A DNA stretch of 64,000 nt from Chloroflexi bacterium 54-19 (GTDB taxonomy: Bacteria > Chloroflexota > Chloroflexia > Chloroheliales > Chloroheliaceae): the NCBI GenBank assembly GCA_001898225.1, contig MKTJ01000044.1:118471-182470 (forward strand), given 5' to 3'. The notes under the pieces are model-generated. The model was not told the origin of the DNA, did not search any database, and worked only from the letters and a program-made list of their open reading frames with translations. Position 1 is the first letter of the stretch; each line of letters starts with the position of its first letter. This document shows, one piece after another, positions 25,151 through 33,878 of the stretch. The position numbers and the translations under genes were made by a program.

Positions 25151-25346
25151 TTGTCACACCCTCCGGGCGCGAGCGCAGTCGAGGAATCTAGCCCGAAGGG
25201 TTCCCTTTGGGCAGCGCCGTTGGCGTTTATCGCTAACTCCCAAGGTGGGCTGTTTTGAAAGATTAATGGATTGAATTCAGGTAGCCGTATGTTTGGGACA
25301 TTGTCCAGCGGACCGGAGATTCCGTGGCTTTGCCACGCAATGACAA
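25151..25346. repeat. TTGTCA/TGACAA-ended intergenic element (copy 3)
   Basis: Starts TTGTCAC and ends TGACAA. It contains gcgcagtcgaggaatct, cagcgccgttggcg and ccagcggaccggagattcc, shared with the elements at 7440-7690 and 17539-17793. It fills most of the 25002-25415 gap. Confidence 0.65.
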
Positions 25347-25415
25347 GGTTAGGGGTTTCTTTTATTAATATTTACCCTACTCAATTTTGAGTGTAAAGGT
25401 TGGGATGACTTATGT

Positions 25416-27146
25416 TTATTTATTCCAGATTGAAATTTGAGCAACAATTCTTTCTACCCATTTGAGTAGTTCGGGTTTAAAATCAACATAAGTAAAATGC
25501 TTTATAAAAAGTTGGGAAAACGGAACCTTGCTGCTACCATAATCAACACCATTTGCCTGACCAGCACTTTTGACAGCCCTATCTAAAGCAGTATCAAACT
25601 TACTAAAGTTTGTGCAACTGAAATTTATATCAAGCCGATATTTATCTTTAATAGCCCTGGTTATTACTTCCGTTGGAAGATAATTTTCAACCTCTCTACC
25701 ATCGGTTAACCAACCTATACTTTCACTTGCCTCACATTCATCTAGTATTCTTCGCTTTGTTGAATTTATGGTCTTTTTACTTGGTGTTTTATCAGAATCA
25801 ATCATTACTACTGCTCTTTGATTTATTCGTAGAATTTCAACTAGTTGTACTGGAATTTCAGGGCGGTTAACCGATAAATGAGCCAGCAAGCGGCCTCCAT
25901 AAAACATGATTGAGTAGTGGACACCCTCAAGTAAATTTTCATCAATTAGGTGAATCCAATGGTTCAAGTAAATCTTGTCACTCGGTCCTTCTACCCAAAT
26001 TACACAATTCGATTGAAGTAAATCACTCGGTTTTACCCCTAAATCTGTAAGGGCGGCAAGACTATGTCCTACATTCACAACAGGACCTCCATATGTTGAA
26101 CCGTCAACTTCTTTTTGTAAATGGAAAATCTGGATTTTTTCATTAACGGTATTATTGTATTTACTTTGCGCATTAATGAAGGTGGGTGAATGTGTAGTTA
26201 TAAAGAAAGAATTTGATGTTTGGGTTGTAATAAATTCCAGAAAATCTCTTTGGAGTGTAGGATGTAAGTGTATCTCCGGCTCTTCGATGCAGCAAATAGA
26301 ATTTTCTATTGAGAGAATTGCAGTAAGTAAAATAACAAGTTGATGAACACCAGTACCATAGGACTCTAAAGGCAATCGAACATCGTTAGCTTTGAGGATT
26401 ATTTTAAGGTCAATCGATACTTCTAAAGCGGCATCTGGTAAGCGTAAAAGATTACGGATAAAATTTTGGATTTTATCAAATTTGGCTCTATCCTCATCTT
26501 TTCCGATAGGTGGGTTTTGGAAACTTTGAAGTTCTCTTATAAGGTTTTCCCCATTAAAGTTATATTTTTGCCCTTCCTTTATTTGCCTAAATTCTGGTAT
26601 TTTAATAATAGTTTGAATTGTTTTTGCATATTTGGTCTTAAAATTCTGTAAGTTTCGGCTCTTAAATGATGCTATAAATTCAGCTATACTTCCCATATTT
26701 TGTGGTTCCATTTTTAGGATACTTCTACTAAAGTTATAGAATTTAGTATAGTTCTCAAAATTAATGGCTTTTTCAAAAGTATTATCTATAAGTTTGGGGT
26801 TTCCACTATCATAAATAATATAAGACAAAAAGAAAATTTTAGTATCAAATGTTTGTATATAAATCGCTTCTTCTGGATTGTTTTCATCAGCTTCAAATTG
26901 AAGAGTAAACTCAAAATTATTACTAGGATTTCGTTTATGAAAATCTAATGGACCTAGAAAATCAGACTGCCCTGTATATTTATTTATATTTATAAACATA
27001 GAAATTTTTAACAGGACTTCAATCACATTTGATTTGCCAGAGTTATTTTGTCCAACTATTAAATTACATTGTTTGAAAGGAGTAACCTTAACACCCTTAC
27101 TTCCAATACTCCTATAATTAGTAAATTCAATACCACTAAACTTCAT
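25416..27146 (-). CDS. OLD-like ATP-dependent nuclease (AAA ATPase plus TOPRIM)
   Basis: 576 residues. An ABC/SMC-type ATPase comes first: Walker A LIVGQNNSGKSNVIE (32-39), signature-like SYGTGVHQLVILLTAIL, Walker B CCIEEPEIHLHP, and H-loop FFITTHSPTF. A TOPRIM domain follows: VIWVEGPSDKIYL (catalytic Glu) and VVMIDSD (Asp-x-Asp), then SIGWLTDGREVENYL. This is the order found in class 1 OLD proteins and in GajA of Gabija. No UvrD-like GajB gene is next to it and no other defence gene adjoins, so a stand-alone OLD is the better call. The gene is markedly AT-rich compared with its neighbours, suggesting acquisition by transfer. A role in phage defence is inference. Confidence 0.85.
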   Translation of the reverse strand: MKFSGIEFTNYRSIGSKGVKVTPFKQCNLIVGQNNSGKSNVIEVLLKISMFININKYTGQSDFLGPLDFHKRNPSNNFEFTLQFEADENNPEEAIYIQTFDTKIFFLSYIIYDSGNPKLIDNTFEKAINFENYTKFYNFSRSILKMEPQNMGSIAEFIASFKSRNLQNFKTKYAKTIQTIIKIPEFRQIKEGQKYNFNGENLIRELQSFQNPPIGKDEDRAKFDKIQNFIRNLLRLPDAALEVSIDLKIILKANDVRLPLESYGTGVHQLVILLTAILSIENSICCIEEPEIHLHPTLQRDFLEFITTQTSNSFFITTHSPTFINAQSKYNNTVNEKIQIFHLQKEVDGSTYGGPVVNVGHSLAALTDLGVKPSDLLQSNCVIWVEGPSDKIYLNHWIHLIDENLLEGVHYSIMFYGGRLLAHLSVNRPEIPVQLVEILRINQRAVVMIDSDKTPSKKTINSTKRRILDECEASESIGWLTDGREVENYLPTEVITRAIKDKYRLDINFSCTNFSKFDTALDRAVKSAGQANGVDYGSSKVPFSQLFIKHFTYVDFKPELLKWVERIVAQISIWNK

Positions 27147-27513
27147 AATTTCCTATTATAATTAAAATTAAAATAAATTATTGGGCAGTTTTATTTTCTC
27201 ATTAATCTGGTCTATTGTAAAATTGAGAAACACGGGTCATCCTGGAATTTAAGCACCAAATTGAGCAAAAGTAAGAAATTTCTGGTTTGTCGGGCCATAT
27301 ATGAGACGAACGACTGCCTAACCTTAAACATTCAACCTTTCAAAACAATACAACTTAAAAGTGAGGGCTGTTCTCCAACAACCCTGAGATTTCTCGACTG
27401 CGCTCGAAATGGCAAGTACCTAACCAGACCTGGTATAAGTCCAGAAGAACTGCGCCATCCCAGGTGTAAAAAATAGGGATGACGCATGTTTGCCTTTTTA
27501 AGTCAAAACCCCC
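27147..27513. other. AT-rich intergenic region upstream of the OLD-like gene
   Basis: No gene seen. It contains a fragment of the TTGTCATTC-type repeat family (tctcgactgcgctcgaaatggcaag, about 27391-27415) and a hairpin at 27451-27486. Confidence 0.5.
27451..27486. terminator. hairpin of the CATCCC/GGGATG family
   Basis: TGCGCCATCCC (27451-27461) pairs with GGGATGACGCA (27476-27486) with one mismatch. It lies 28 nt past the esterase stop on the minus strand. No strong U-tract on that strand; the plus strand has TTTGCCTTTTT after it. Confidence 0.45.
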
Positions 27514-28497
27514 TTAACTTTTGGAACGAGTGGCGAAGAAGCTCCAGATTAAGTCTATCCCGGTAGTGTCGAGGCCGTCCGGGGACTTGAGGCTGCCGAA
27601 CCATTCGTGGACCCCTACCTTAACCGTATAAAAGACCACCTCCCGACCGGGCGACCCGGCGCAAAAAGTTTTCCGGGAAACGTCGCTGTTGTCCTGGCTG
27701 ATGGGCGCGCTCCCGCAGCCGTTAAACTCGGCCCAGGCGGCATTCTCCCGCACATCGTTATCGTAGGCGACCACGTTATCTTCCAGGCCGTGCATGCTGA
27801 ATACGGCCACGGGGGTCTGCGGGGTATCGGAGGCCCGGTATTCCGCCGACACCGGGGCAATCGCGGCAATCCTGTCGCCCAGCCGCATCGCCAGCAGATA
27901 GGAGAGCATTCCGCCGTTGGAAAAGCCCGTGGCGTAGACCCGGCCAGCGTCGACGGGGTAAACGGCTTCCAGGCGGTCAAGCAGGGCCGAAATAAAACCA
28001 ACGTCATCGACGCCGCTATGGTAGGCGTAACCGCAACAGAAATGGGCGTTAAAGGTAAAGCCGTCGGCGGGGTTGCCGGTAGCGTTGGTGCCGTCTGGAT
28101 AGACGACGATAAACCCGGCCTGGTCGGCTTTGGCATTAAAACCCCGTCCGGCCATGATTTCCGCCGTCTCCCCGGCCCCATGAAAGGCCAGCACCAGGGG
28201 TAGCGGATTTTGGGCGCTGGTGACCGGGGGCAGGTGGACCAGGAAGGTCCGGTTACTGCCGTGGTAGGGCAGGACCTGGGTGTAAGTCCCGGCGGTCAGG
28301 CCCAGACCTGGCGTTTCATCGGGCAGCAGGTTGATGTACTGGTTGCTTATGTCGGTGGCGGTCCGGGGGAAGGGATAGACAATGATGGTGCCCATGACGC
28401 CAAAGACCACCACCAACAGGCAGCCCAGGGCAATAAAAAAGTCCTTCAAAGAAAATCTAAGGGGAAATCTAAATCTGTTTTTGAAGGGGTTTGTCAC
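27514..28497 (-). CDS. secreted or membrane-anchored esterase (PHB depolymerase/feruloyl esterase-like)
   Basis: 327 residues. N-terminal basic segment then a hydrophobic helix (about 20-41) that could be a signal anchor. The alpha/beta-hydrolase part shows an oxyanion region LVLAFHGAGETAE (101-113), VVYPDGTN (131-138), the nucleophile Ser193 in ATGFSNGGMLSY, and MHGLEDNVVAYDND with the acid. A catalytic His is expected in the VGVHEWFGS segment near the C-terminus. The pattern matches the LpqC/PHB-depolymerase family (polyester or plant-ester hydrolases). Substrate not determined. Confidence 0.85.
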   Translation of the reverse strand: MTNPFKNRFRFPLRFSLKDFFIALGCLLVVVFGVMGTIIVYPFPRTATDISNQYINLLPDETPGLGLTAGTYTQVLPYHGSNRTFLVHLPPVTSAQNPLPLVLAFHGAGETAEIMAGRGFNAKADQAGFIVVYPDGTNATGNPADGFTFNAHFCCGYAYHSGVDDVGFISALLDRLEAVYPVDAGRVYATGFSNGGMLSYLLAMRLGDRIAAIAPVSAEYRASDTPQTPVAVFSMHGLEDNVVAYDNDVRENAAWAEFNGCGSAPISQDNSDVSRKTFCAGSPGREVVFYTVKVGVHEWFGSLKSPDGLDTTGIDLIWSFFATRSKS

Positions 28498-28623
28498 TTC
28501 TTACCCTGCTCTTAAACCACTAAAATCCAACCTGACTGAAAATTGGCCTGATAAAGTTTATTTTAGGATAACTTGCTGAAGAAAAACTGAGAGGGCGGTT
28601 AGGAATGTGTTAGATTTGGAAAA

Positions 28624-28632
28624 TGTTATAAT
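28624..28632 (+). promoter_or_regulatory. extended -10 promoter of the Uma2 gene
   Basis: TGTTATAAT. The leader contains a small AACCC/GGGTT hairpin. The ATG at 28685 is about 45 nt after the predicted start. Confidence 0.55.
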
Positions 28633-28684
28633 TGAACCATAACCCCGCCTTCGGGTTTGTTTGGTAGCAAAAGGTGGAACGCAC

Positions 28685-29611
28685 ATGGCAAGCGAAATTC
28701 TTTCAACCAAAAAGGGGTCCGAGCATAATGGTTCGTCTAATCACGGTAATGGTACAAATGGTAACCGGACCAGCCAGCATTGGCCGCTGGACTTTGAGGA
28801 AGCCTATAGCTGGGGTCCGGGACCTTATACTGCCGCTAAAGTCTGGGCTTTACTTGATGAAGAACCGCTCGAACTTATTAATGGATGGTTGGTATGGAAA
28901 GCGATGACTGAGCCGGAAGAGCGGCGTGTTGCCGGGATTATTCAAGAGATATTATCGCTGGCCGCCCGGTTTGCCCATTTTGGGCAAGCCTATCCCGATA
29001 TGCTGGACTGCAAGATGGTCAACGGCAATATTCTAAAGCCGGATGTTTGCGTTATTTCGACAAAGCGCTTTGAAACCCAGGTGATACCAAGGGGGTTTGG
29101 TTCGGAAAGTACTGTTTTGAAGGGTAGCCCGGAATGGGTTATTGAAAATCGCTCACCTTCCAACAGGCGCTCCCAGGAAGACCGCAAACGTAAGAATTAT
29201 TTTGATAGCGGCGCGGAAATAATCTGGGATGTTTATCACGAAGAACGCAAAATCTGGGTTTATGAGGTAGAAAATCCGAAAGAGGCACTTGAATATGGCG
29301 AAGAAGATGAAATAAGTTGTGAGCGTTTCTTGCCGGGTTGGAAACGTAAAGTTGCGGATTTCTTTGCGAAAGACCTGACCGCCGAGGAAATCGTGGGCGA
29401 GGCTGCCGGAAAATGGCGGGCTGAAACTCAAACCGAAACTTTACGAAGCGTCCTCCTTCTTCAGGCCCGGCTTAAATTTGGGGAAGCGGCTCTACCGGCA
29501 AACCTTGGGGAAAAGTTGCAACCTTACACCGCCGCTCAATTGACCGGACTTGTTGCCAGCATCACTACCGCCCCGGCCCTGGAAGATTGGTTGAGCGGGT
29601 TTCCCGAATAG
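28685..29611 (+). CDS. Uma2-family (DUF820) PD-(D/E)XK nuclease-like protein
   Basis: 308 residues from ATG 28685 (GGTGG about 8 nt upstream). The Uma2 fold covers about 40-220: YTAAKVWALLDEEPLELINGW, ILKPDVCVIST (the D of PD), PEWVIENRSPSN (the ExR-like active site in place of the usual EI.SPS) and KRKNYFDSGAEIIWDVYHE. A C-terminal helical part of about 80 residues is common in cyanobacterial and Chloroflexota members. The first 35 residues are rich in Ser/Asn/Gly. Uma2 proteins are predicted nucleases with no settled role. Confidence 0.85.
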   Translation: MASEILSTKKGSEHNGSSNHGNGTNGNRTSQHWPLDFEEAYSWGPGPYTAAKVWALLDEEPLELINGWLVWKAMTEPEERRVAGIIQEILSLAARFAHFGQAYPDMLDCKMVNGNILKPDVCVISTKRFETQVIPRGFGSESTVLKGSPEWVIENRSPSNRRSQEDRKRKNYFDSGAEIIWDVYHEERKIWVYEVENPKEALEYGEEDEISCERFLPGWKRKVADFFAKDLTAEEIVGEAAGKWRAETQTETLRSVLLLQARLKFGEAALPANLGEKLQPYTAAQLTGLVASITTAPALEDWLSGFPE

Positions 29612-29626
29612 GATAAAGTAAGAAAT

Positions 29627-29667
29627 AAAAAGAGGTCCCTCCCGTATGGAAGGAACCTCTTTTTTAT
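29627..29667. terminator. bidirectional terminator between the Uma2 gene and ftsH
   Basis: AAAGAGGT pairs with ACCTCTTT, with an inner TCCCTCC/GGAAGGA stem, followed by TTTTTT on the plus strand and preceded by A-rich bases that serve the minus strand. Confidence 0.85.
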
Positions 29668-29682
29668 TGTTAGTTTAAAACC

Positions 29683-31662
29683 TTAGGCTGGACCGGCAGC
29701 GGGCCAGAAACCCCCACTGGGCGGGTTCTTGGGCTGCTGGATGCGGGAGGCCGCTTCCGATTCGCGTTCGCCCGCTTCCGAACCGCCAGCGCGGACCGGC
29801 AGGCTGGGCCGGACGAAAGGCCGGGGCTGCGGGCGCTCGACGTCAAAGAGGCGTTCGAACTCGTCACCTTCCAGGGTTTCTTTCTGGATGAGTAGTTCGG
29901 AAATCTCGATAAGTTTGTCGCGGTTGTCGCTCAAAATCTTCCTGGCGCGAGCGTAACCGCCATCAATCAGGGCGCGGACTTCCTTATCAATTTCGTAAGC
30001 TACTTCATCGGAGTAGTTGCGCTGCTCCGAGATTTCCCGGCCCAGGAAGACCATTTCTTCCTGTTTGCCAAAGGCAATCGGGCCGAGCTTTTTGCTCATG
30101 CCGTAGCGAGTGACCATCTGGCGGGCAATCCCGGTTGCTTTCTCGATGTCGTTCGAGGCGCCGCTGGAGATTTCACCGAAGACGATTTCTTCGGCGGCCC
30201 GACCGCCCAGGCCCCAGGCAATCTGGTCTTCGAACTGGCTCTTGGTGCCAAGCCCCTTATCGTCACTCGGCAGGACCATGGTCAGGCCACCGGCCATACC
30301 GCGCGGGATAATCGTGATTTTGTGGACCGGGTCCACGTTCGGCAGCATCCGGGCGACCAGGGCGTGGCCGACTTCGTGGTAAGCCGTTATCATCTTCTCT
30401 TTTTCGCTGATGAGGCGGCTCTTGCGCTCCGGCCCCGCCACTACGCGCATAATCGCTTCTTCCATCTCCGACATAGAAATGGTCTTGCGGTTGCGGCGGG
30501 CGGCCAGGATAGCGGCTTCGTTGACCATGTTTTCGAGGTCAGCGCCACTGAAACCGGGGGTCTGCTTCGCCAGGACTTCCAACGAAACGTCTTTTTCCAA
30601 CGGCTTGCCCTTGGAATGGACTTCCAGGACGGCCATACGACCGCGGAGGTCGGGGCGGTCCAGGATGACCTGGCGGTCGAAACGACCGGGGCGGAGCAGC
30701 GCCGGGTCCAACACGTCGGGGCGGTTGGTCGCGGCGATAACAATTACGTTGGTGTTGCTGTCGAAACCGTCCATCTCGACCAGAATCTGGTTGAGGGTCT
30801 GTTCGCGTTCGTCGTGGCTGCCGCCGAGACCGGCCCCGCGCTGGCGACCGACGGCGTCAATTTCATCAATAAAGATGATACAGGGCGAGTTACGTTTGGC
30901 CTGGTCGAACAGGTCGCGGACACGGCTGGCCCCGACACCGACGAACATTTCAACGAACTCGGAACCGCTGATGCTGAAGAAGGGCACCCCGGCTTCCCCG
31001 GCAACCGCTTTCGAAAGCAAGGTCTTACCGGTACCGGGAGGGCCGATTAACAACACACCTTTAGGGATGCGGGCGCCGAGAGCGGCGAACTTATCGGGGT
31101 ATTTGAGGAATTCGACCACTTCGGCCAGTTCCTGTTTTGATTCTTCGACCCCGGCCACATCGTTAAAGGTGACGCTCGGTTTGTTCCCCATAAACATCCG
31201 GGCGCGGCTCTTGCCGAAGCTGAGGGCCTGGTTGTTGCTACCCTGGGCCTGGCGCATCATGAAGATGAGGACACCGATGAACAGGAGGGTCGGCAGCAAG
31301 AAGGTCAGGATGTTAAGGAAACCGCCGAACTGGGAGGATTCATTAACTTTTATCGCAACGGAACCTTTAGAAAAATCATACCCGGCATTTTTTAATTGGG
31401 TAGTAAAGTCGGTTGTTGCCGACTCGCGCCGGGAAACCTTTTTGGAGCCGTCGTTATAAATTACGTTTACGACATCGCTATCATTTGTTATATCTATTTC
31501 TTTAATTTGCCCGGAAACGGCGTCCCGCAAGACCTGGCTGATGGGTACAGAGCTATTTGGGTCGCTCTTTCCCCCGCCCAGGATGGTGAAGAACAGCAGC
31601 AAAACGGCTATCATGATAATCAGATAGACGAAGCTGTTTCTTAGCCATTTGTTTTCACCCAT
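29683..31662 (-). CDS. ftsH: ATP-dependent zinc metalloprotease FtsH
   Basis: 659 residues from the ATG at 31662, which has GGAGGT about 6 nt upstream; an in-frame ATG 24 nt earlier would overlap poorly with it. TM1 is about 11-28 and TM2 about 117-137, enclosing the periplasmic domain; AAA domain Walker A GPPGTGKT (207-214), Walker B IIFIDEID (about 262-269), pore loop GSEFVEMFVGVGASRVRD, arginine-finger region LLRPGRFDR; zinc site HEVGH (429-433). The membrane quality-control protease degrades misfolded and short-lived proteins. The C-terminal 45 residues are Pro/Glu/Ala-rich. Confidence 0.97.
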   Translation of the reverse strand: MGENKWLRNSFVYLIIMIAVLLLFFTILGGGKSDPNSSVPISQVLRDAVSGQIKEIDITNDSDVVNVIYNDGSKKVSRRESATTDFTTQLKNAGYDFSKGSVAIKVNESSQFGGFLNILTFLLPTLLFIGVLIFMMRQAQGSNNQALSFGKSRARMFMGNKPSVTFNDVAGVEESKQELAEVVEFLKYPDKFAALGARIPKGVLLIGPPGTGKTLLSKAVAGEAGVPFFSISGSEFVEMFVGVGASRVRDLFDQAKRNSPCIIFIDEIDAVGRQRGAGLGGSHDEREQTLNQILVEMDGFDSNTNVIVIAATNRPDVLDPALLRPGRFDRQVILDRPDLRGRMAVLEVHSKGKPLEKDVSLEVLAKQTPGFSGADLENMVNEAAILAARRNRKTISMSEMEEAIMRVVAGPERKSRLISEKEKMITAYHEVGHALVARMLPNVDPVHKITIIPRGMAGGLTMVLPSDDKGLGTKSQFEDQIAWGLGGRAAEEIVFGEISSGASNDIEKATGIARQMVTRYGMSKKLGPIAFGKQEEMVFLGREISEQRNYSDEVAYEIDKEVRALIDGGYARARKILSDNRDKLIEISELLIQKETLEGDEFERLFDVERPQPRPFVRPSLPVRAGGSEAGERESEAASRIQQPKNPPSGGFWPAAGPA

Positions 31663-31776
31663 AAATAACCTCCAGACCACTTCCACGACCAGCCGGGTAA
31701 AACGCTAAATGGAAGTGTCAATCAAAAGTATAAAAGAGCCGATATTACTACATCGATTCTTTAAAGTAGCTACTTA

Positions 31777-31785
31777 ATTATAGCA
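31777..31785 (-). promoter_or_regulatory. extended -10 promoter of ftsH
   Basis: Minus strand reads TGCTATAAT, about 115 nt before the ftsH ATG. No clear -35. Confidence 0.5.
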
Positions 31786-31980
31786 AACCCTATACCAAAA
31801 CACCATCTAATCATTCCCGCCCCCGGGCCGCAACCGGCGCTTTACCGGGCTTCTCACGCCCGTCAGGTTCAAATCGGGCCTGAGCATGGGAATCTGAGCA
31901 ACTTAGAAAGGTGCTTATATTAGATACGACCTTCTTTAAAAAAAGTTACTATTTTTGAGCCATTTTAACCTCCTTTTTTT

Positions 31981-32040
31981 AACGTTTTCTAATAATTGAC
32001 ATATTTTTCACAAAGTGTTACACTACCGATTAGAACGTTT
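31981..32040. promoter_or_regulatory. inverted repeat flanking the GbsR-like gene promoter (candidate operator)
   Basis: AACGTTTTCTAAT at 31981-31993 and ATTAGAACGTT at 32029-32039 form an inverted repeat with a 2-bp insertion in one arm. They bracket the promoter at 31996-32024 and would place a dimeric repressor on either side of RNA polymerase. Confidence 0.5.
31996..32024 (+). promoter_or_regulatory. sigma70-type promoter of the GbsR-like gene
   Basis: TTGACA, exactly 17 bp, TACACT. The 31663-32102 gap also contains the ftsH promoter and a tRNA-like fragment (see rejected items). Confidence 0.75.
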
Positions 32041-32102
32041 AGAATTTTTTGAACGATATGAATCTCTACTACTAACTTGATAGTAAGTAAGAGGTACCAG
32101 CC

Positions 32103-32783
32103 ATGATTGACAGTAGATTACATCGCCATCGCCGCGAACCTACCAGAGAAATTCCGCTAGAAGCTCAAATGGAAGAAGTATCCAAGGAGTTTATTAACAA
32201 CCTTGGGCGAGTTGCCGATTTCTTTGGTTTCAATCGCCTGATGGGCCAGCTTTACGCGGTGCTTTTCCTCAGTCCCGAACCTCTCACCCTCGATGATATG
32301 GTTAAAAAGCTCGAAAGCAGCAAGGGGAATGTCTCGATAAACATTCGCGCCCTCGAACGCTGGGGGCTGGTCCGCCAGATTTATAAGTGGGCCGACCGCA
32401 AGAATTATTACGAGGCGGAGCCGGACATCTGGAAGGCTGTGAGCGGGATTTTGCAGGAACGCGAGCGCAAGGAATCCCAGCAGATTATTACTTCCCTGAA
32501 TCAAAGTGTTGAGATGCTGGAAGAAGCCAGCAAGACCGCTACCGGCCAGGAGGCCGTGACAGCCCAGTTTTACCTGGAACGCATGGAGCAGTTGCGGAGA
32601 CTGTTCAAGTTTGGTGACACGCTGCTCGACATGATGGTGCAGGGCGGCGCGATTGATTTTGGCACGGCCAGCCGGTTATCGCAGCTTGCTTACGAGGACG
32701 ATGACCCGGAAGGCACCCGCGACCTGGATGAATTGGAGCGGCAGCAAATGGTAGAGGGGCAGCCGCAAGGGGCCAGTAATTAG
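32103..32783 (+). CDS. GbsR/MarR-type transcriptional regulator
   Basis: 226 residues. A winged-helix domain occupies about 25-110: NLGRVADFFGFNRLMGQLY, then LDDMVKKLESSKGNVSINIR as the recognition helix and LERWGLVRQIYKWADRKNYYEAE as the wing. This matches GbsR-type MarR relatives. A helical C-terminal part (115-190) likely mediates dimerisation. The ATG has AGAGGT about 7 nt upstream. It lies 22 nt before a polyprenyl synthase gene. An inverted repeat around its promoter suggests autoregulation. The ligand is unknown. Confidence 0.86.
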   Translation: MIDSRLHRHRREPTREIPLEAQMEEVSKEFINNLGRVADFFGFNRLMGQLYAVLFLSPEPLTLDDMVKKLESSKGNVSINIRALERWGLVRQIYKWADRKNYYEAEPDIWKAVSGILQERERKESQQIITSLNQSVEMLEEASKTATGQEAVTAQFYLERMEQLRRLFKFGDTLLDMMVQGGAIDFGTASRLSQLAYEDDDPEGTRDLDELERQQMVEGQPQGASN

Positions 32784-32805
32784 TCATTTAGAAAATGGTG
32801 GGAAA

Positions 32806-33819
32806 ATGAATTCGGTGCAAACTCTTGATAAATTACCGGGCGTGACTCCCCAACTCAGCACCGTTGAGGTCGAGTTGGAGCAGGTCAGCCAGATATTAAA
32901 TGATGCCGCTAATTTAAACTTTCCTTTATTAAACGGTTTGCTCAAAGGTATTATCGCGGCGGGCGGCAAACGTCTGCGCCCGACCCTTGCTCTCCTGTCG
33001 GCCCGCGTACCCGGCAAGATTGACGAGATTAGTGCCCTGAAACTTTTCCAGGTGGCCGCCGCCGTCGAAATGCTCCATACCGCTACCCTGGTCCACGACG
33101 ATACCATTGACGAAGCCCTCTTACGCCGGGGAATGAAGACCCTTAACTCCTCGTTGAGCGGCGGGACGGTTATCCTGGTGGGCGATTATCTCTTTGCCCA
33201 GTCGGCTATCCTGATTACCCGGCCCGGCCAACCCCGCGTGGTCCAGATTTTCGCGGAATGCCTGGCGACCATCTGCGACGGCGAACTGACCCAGATTTTC
33301 GCCAGCCACCGCTGGGATTCTTCCAAAGAGGATTACTACAAGCGGATTTACGCCAAGACCGCCGTCCTTTTTGCGACGGCCTGCCAGTTGGGCGCGATTA
33401 TGGGCGGGGCGGACGAAACCCTGGACGAGCAGATGCGCCAGTTCGGCCACCTCCTGGGGATGGGTTTCCAGATTATCGACGATATTATCGACTTTGAACC
33501 GGCGGAAGTGACCGGCAAGGCGACCGGTGGCGACCTCCGTCAGGGTATCGTGACCCTGCCGACGATGTACTTTTTGGAAAAGGCTTCCAAAGAGGACGCC
33601 GATTTCGTCAAGGGGCTTATCGAGAGCAAGGAAGCCGACGAGGAAGAGGTTAAACGGGCGGTCGAGCTTATCCGCGCCAGCGATGCCTTCGAACTGGCCT
33701 ACGCCGAGGCGCACGACTTTATCAATCGCGCAAAGGCGGTACTGGACGAAGTGCCCGCCGGGGAGTTCCGGGACCGCCTGCTGGAAATCGCCGACCAGTC
33801 GCTGGGCCGCCGTAAGTAA
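32806..33819 (+). CDS. polyprenyl diphosphate synthase (trans-type)
   Basis: 337 residues. Conserved motifs: GGKRLRPTLALL (53-64), the first aspartate-rich motif LVHDDTIDEALLRRG with Asp98-Asp99 and Asp102, and the second MGFQIIDDIIDFE near 230. KATGGDLRQGIVTLP follows as usual. Makes long-chain polyprenyl diphosphate, for menaquinone/ubiquinone side chains or undecaprenyl-like carriers. The residues before the first motif (AVEMLHTATLVHDD) fit a medium/long-chain enzyme such as heptaprenyl or octaprenyl synthase; chain length is not certain. Likely in an operon with the GbsR-like gene. Confidence 0.92.
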   Translation: MNSVQTLDKLPGVTPQLSTVEVELEQVSQILNDAANLNFPLLNGLLKGIIAAGGKRLRPTLALLSARVPGKIDEISALKLFQVAAAVEMLHTATLVHDDTIDEALLRRGMKTLNSSLSGGTVILVGDYLFAQSAILITRPGQPRVVQIFAECLATICDGELTQIFASHRWDSSKEDYYKRIYAKTAVLFATACQLGAIMGGADETLDEQMRQFGHLLGMGFQIIDDIIDFEPAEVTGKATGGDLRQGIVTLPTMYFLEKASKEDADFVKGLIESKEADEEEVKRAVELIRASDAFELAYAEAHDFINRAKAVLDEVPAGEFRDRLLEIADQSLGRRK

Positions 33820-33830
33820 ATTTACATAAT

Positions 33831-33869
33831 AAAAAATCCCGCCATCTCGAAAAATGGCGGGATTTTTTT
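33831..33869. terminator. bidirectional terminator between the polyprenyl synthase gene and fabF
   Basis: AATCCCGCCAT pairs with ATGGCGGGATT, 8-nt loop, with TTTTTT on one side and AAAAAA on the other. It serves both convergent genes. Confidence 0.93.
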
Positions 33870-33878
33870 ATTTTTTAA

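Noticed and set aside
25416..27146. Gabija system (GajA)
   Set aside because: The ATPase/TOPRIM order fits GajA, but no UvrD/GajB-like helicase gene is next to it.
30322..31459. Two long plus-strand frames opposite ftsH (242 and 349 residues)
   Set aside because: The minus strand encodes FtsH with intact Walker and HEVGH motifs; the plus frames have no domain.
31840..31885. tRNA-like fragment: CGGGC-TTCTCAC-GCCCG resembles a Glu(CTC) anticodon arm, followed by GGTTCAAATC like a T-loop
   Set aside because: No D-arm, no variable loop, and the T-stem does not pair. At most a decayed tRNA or att-site remnant, or chance.
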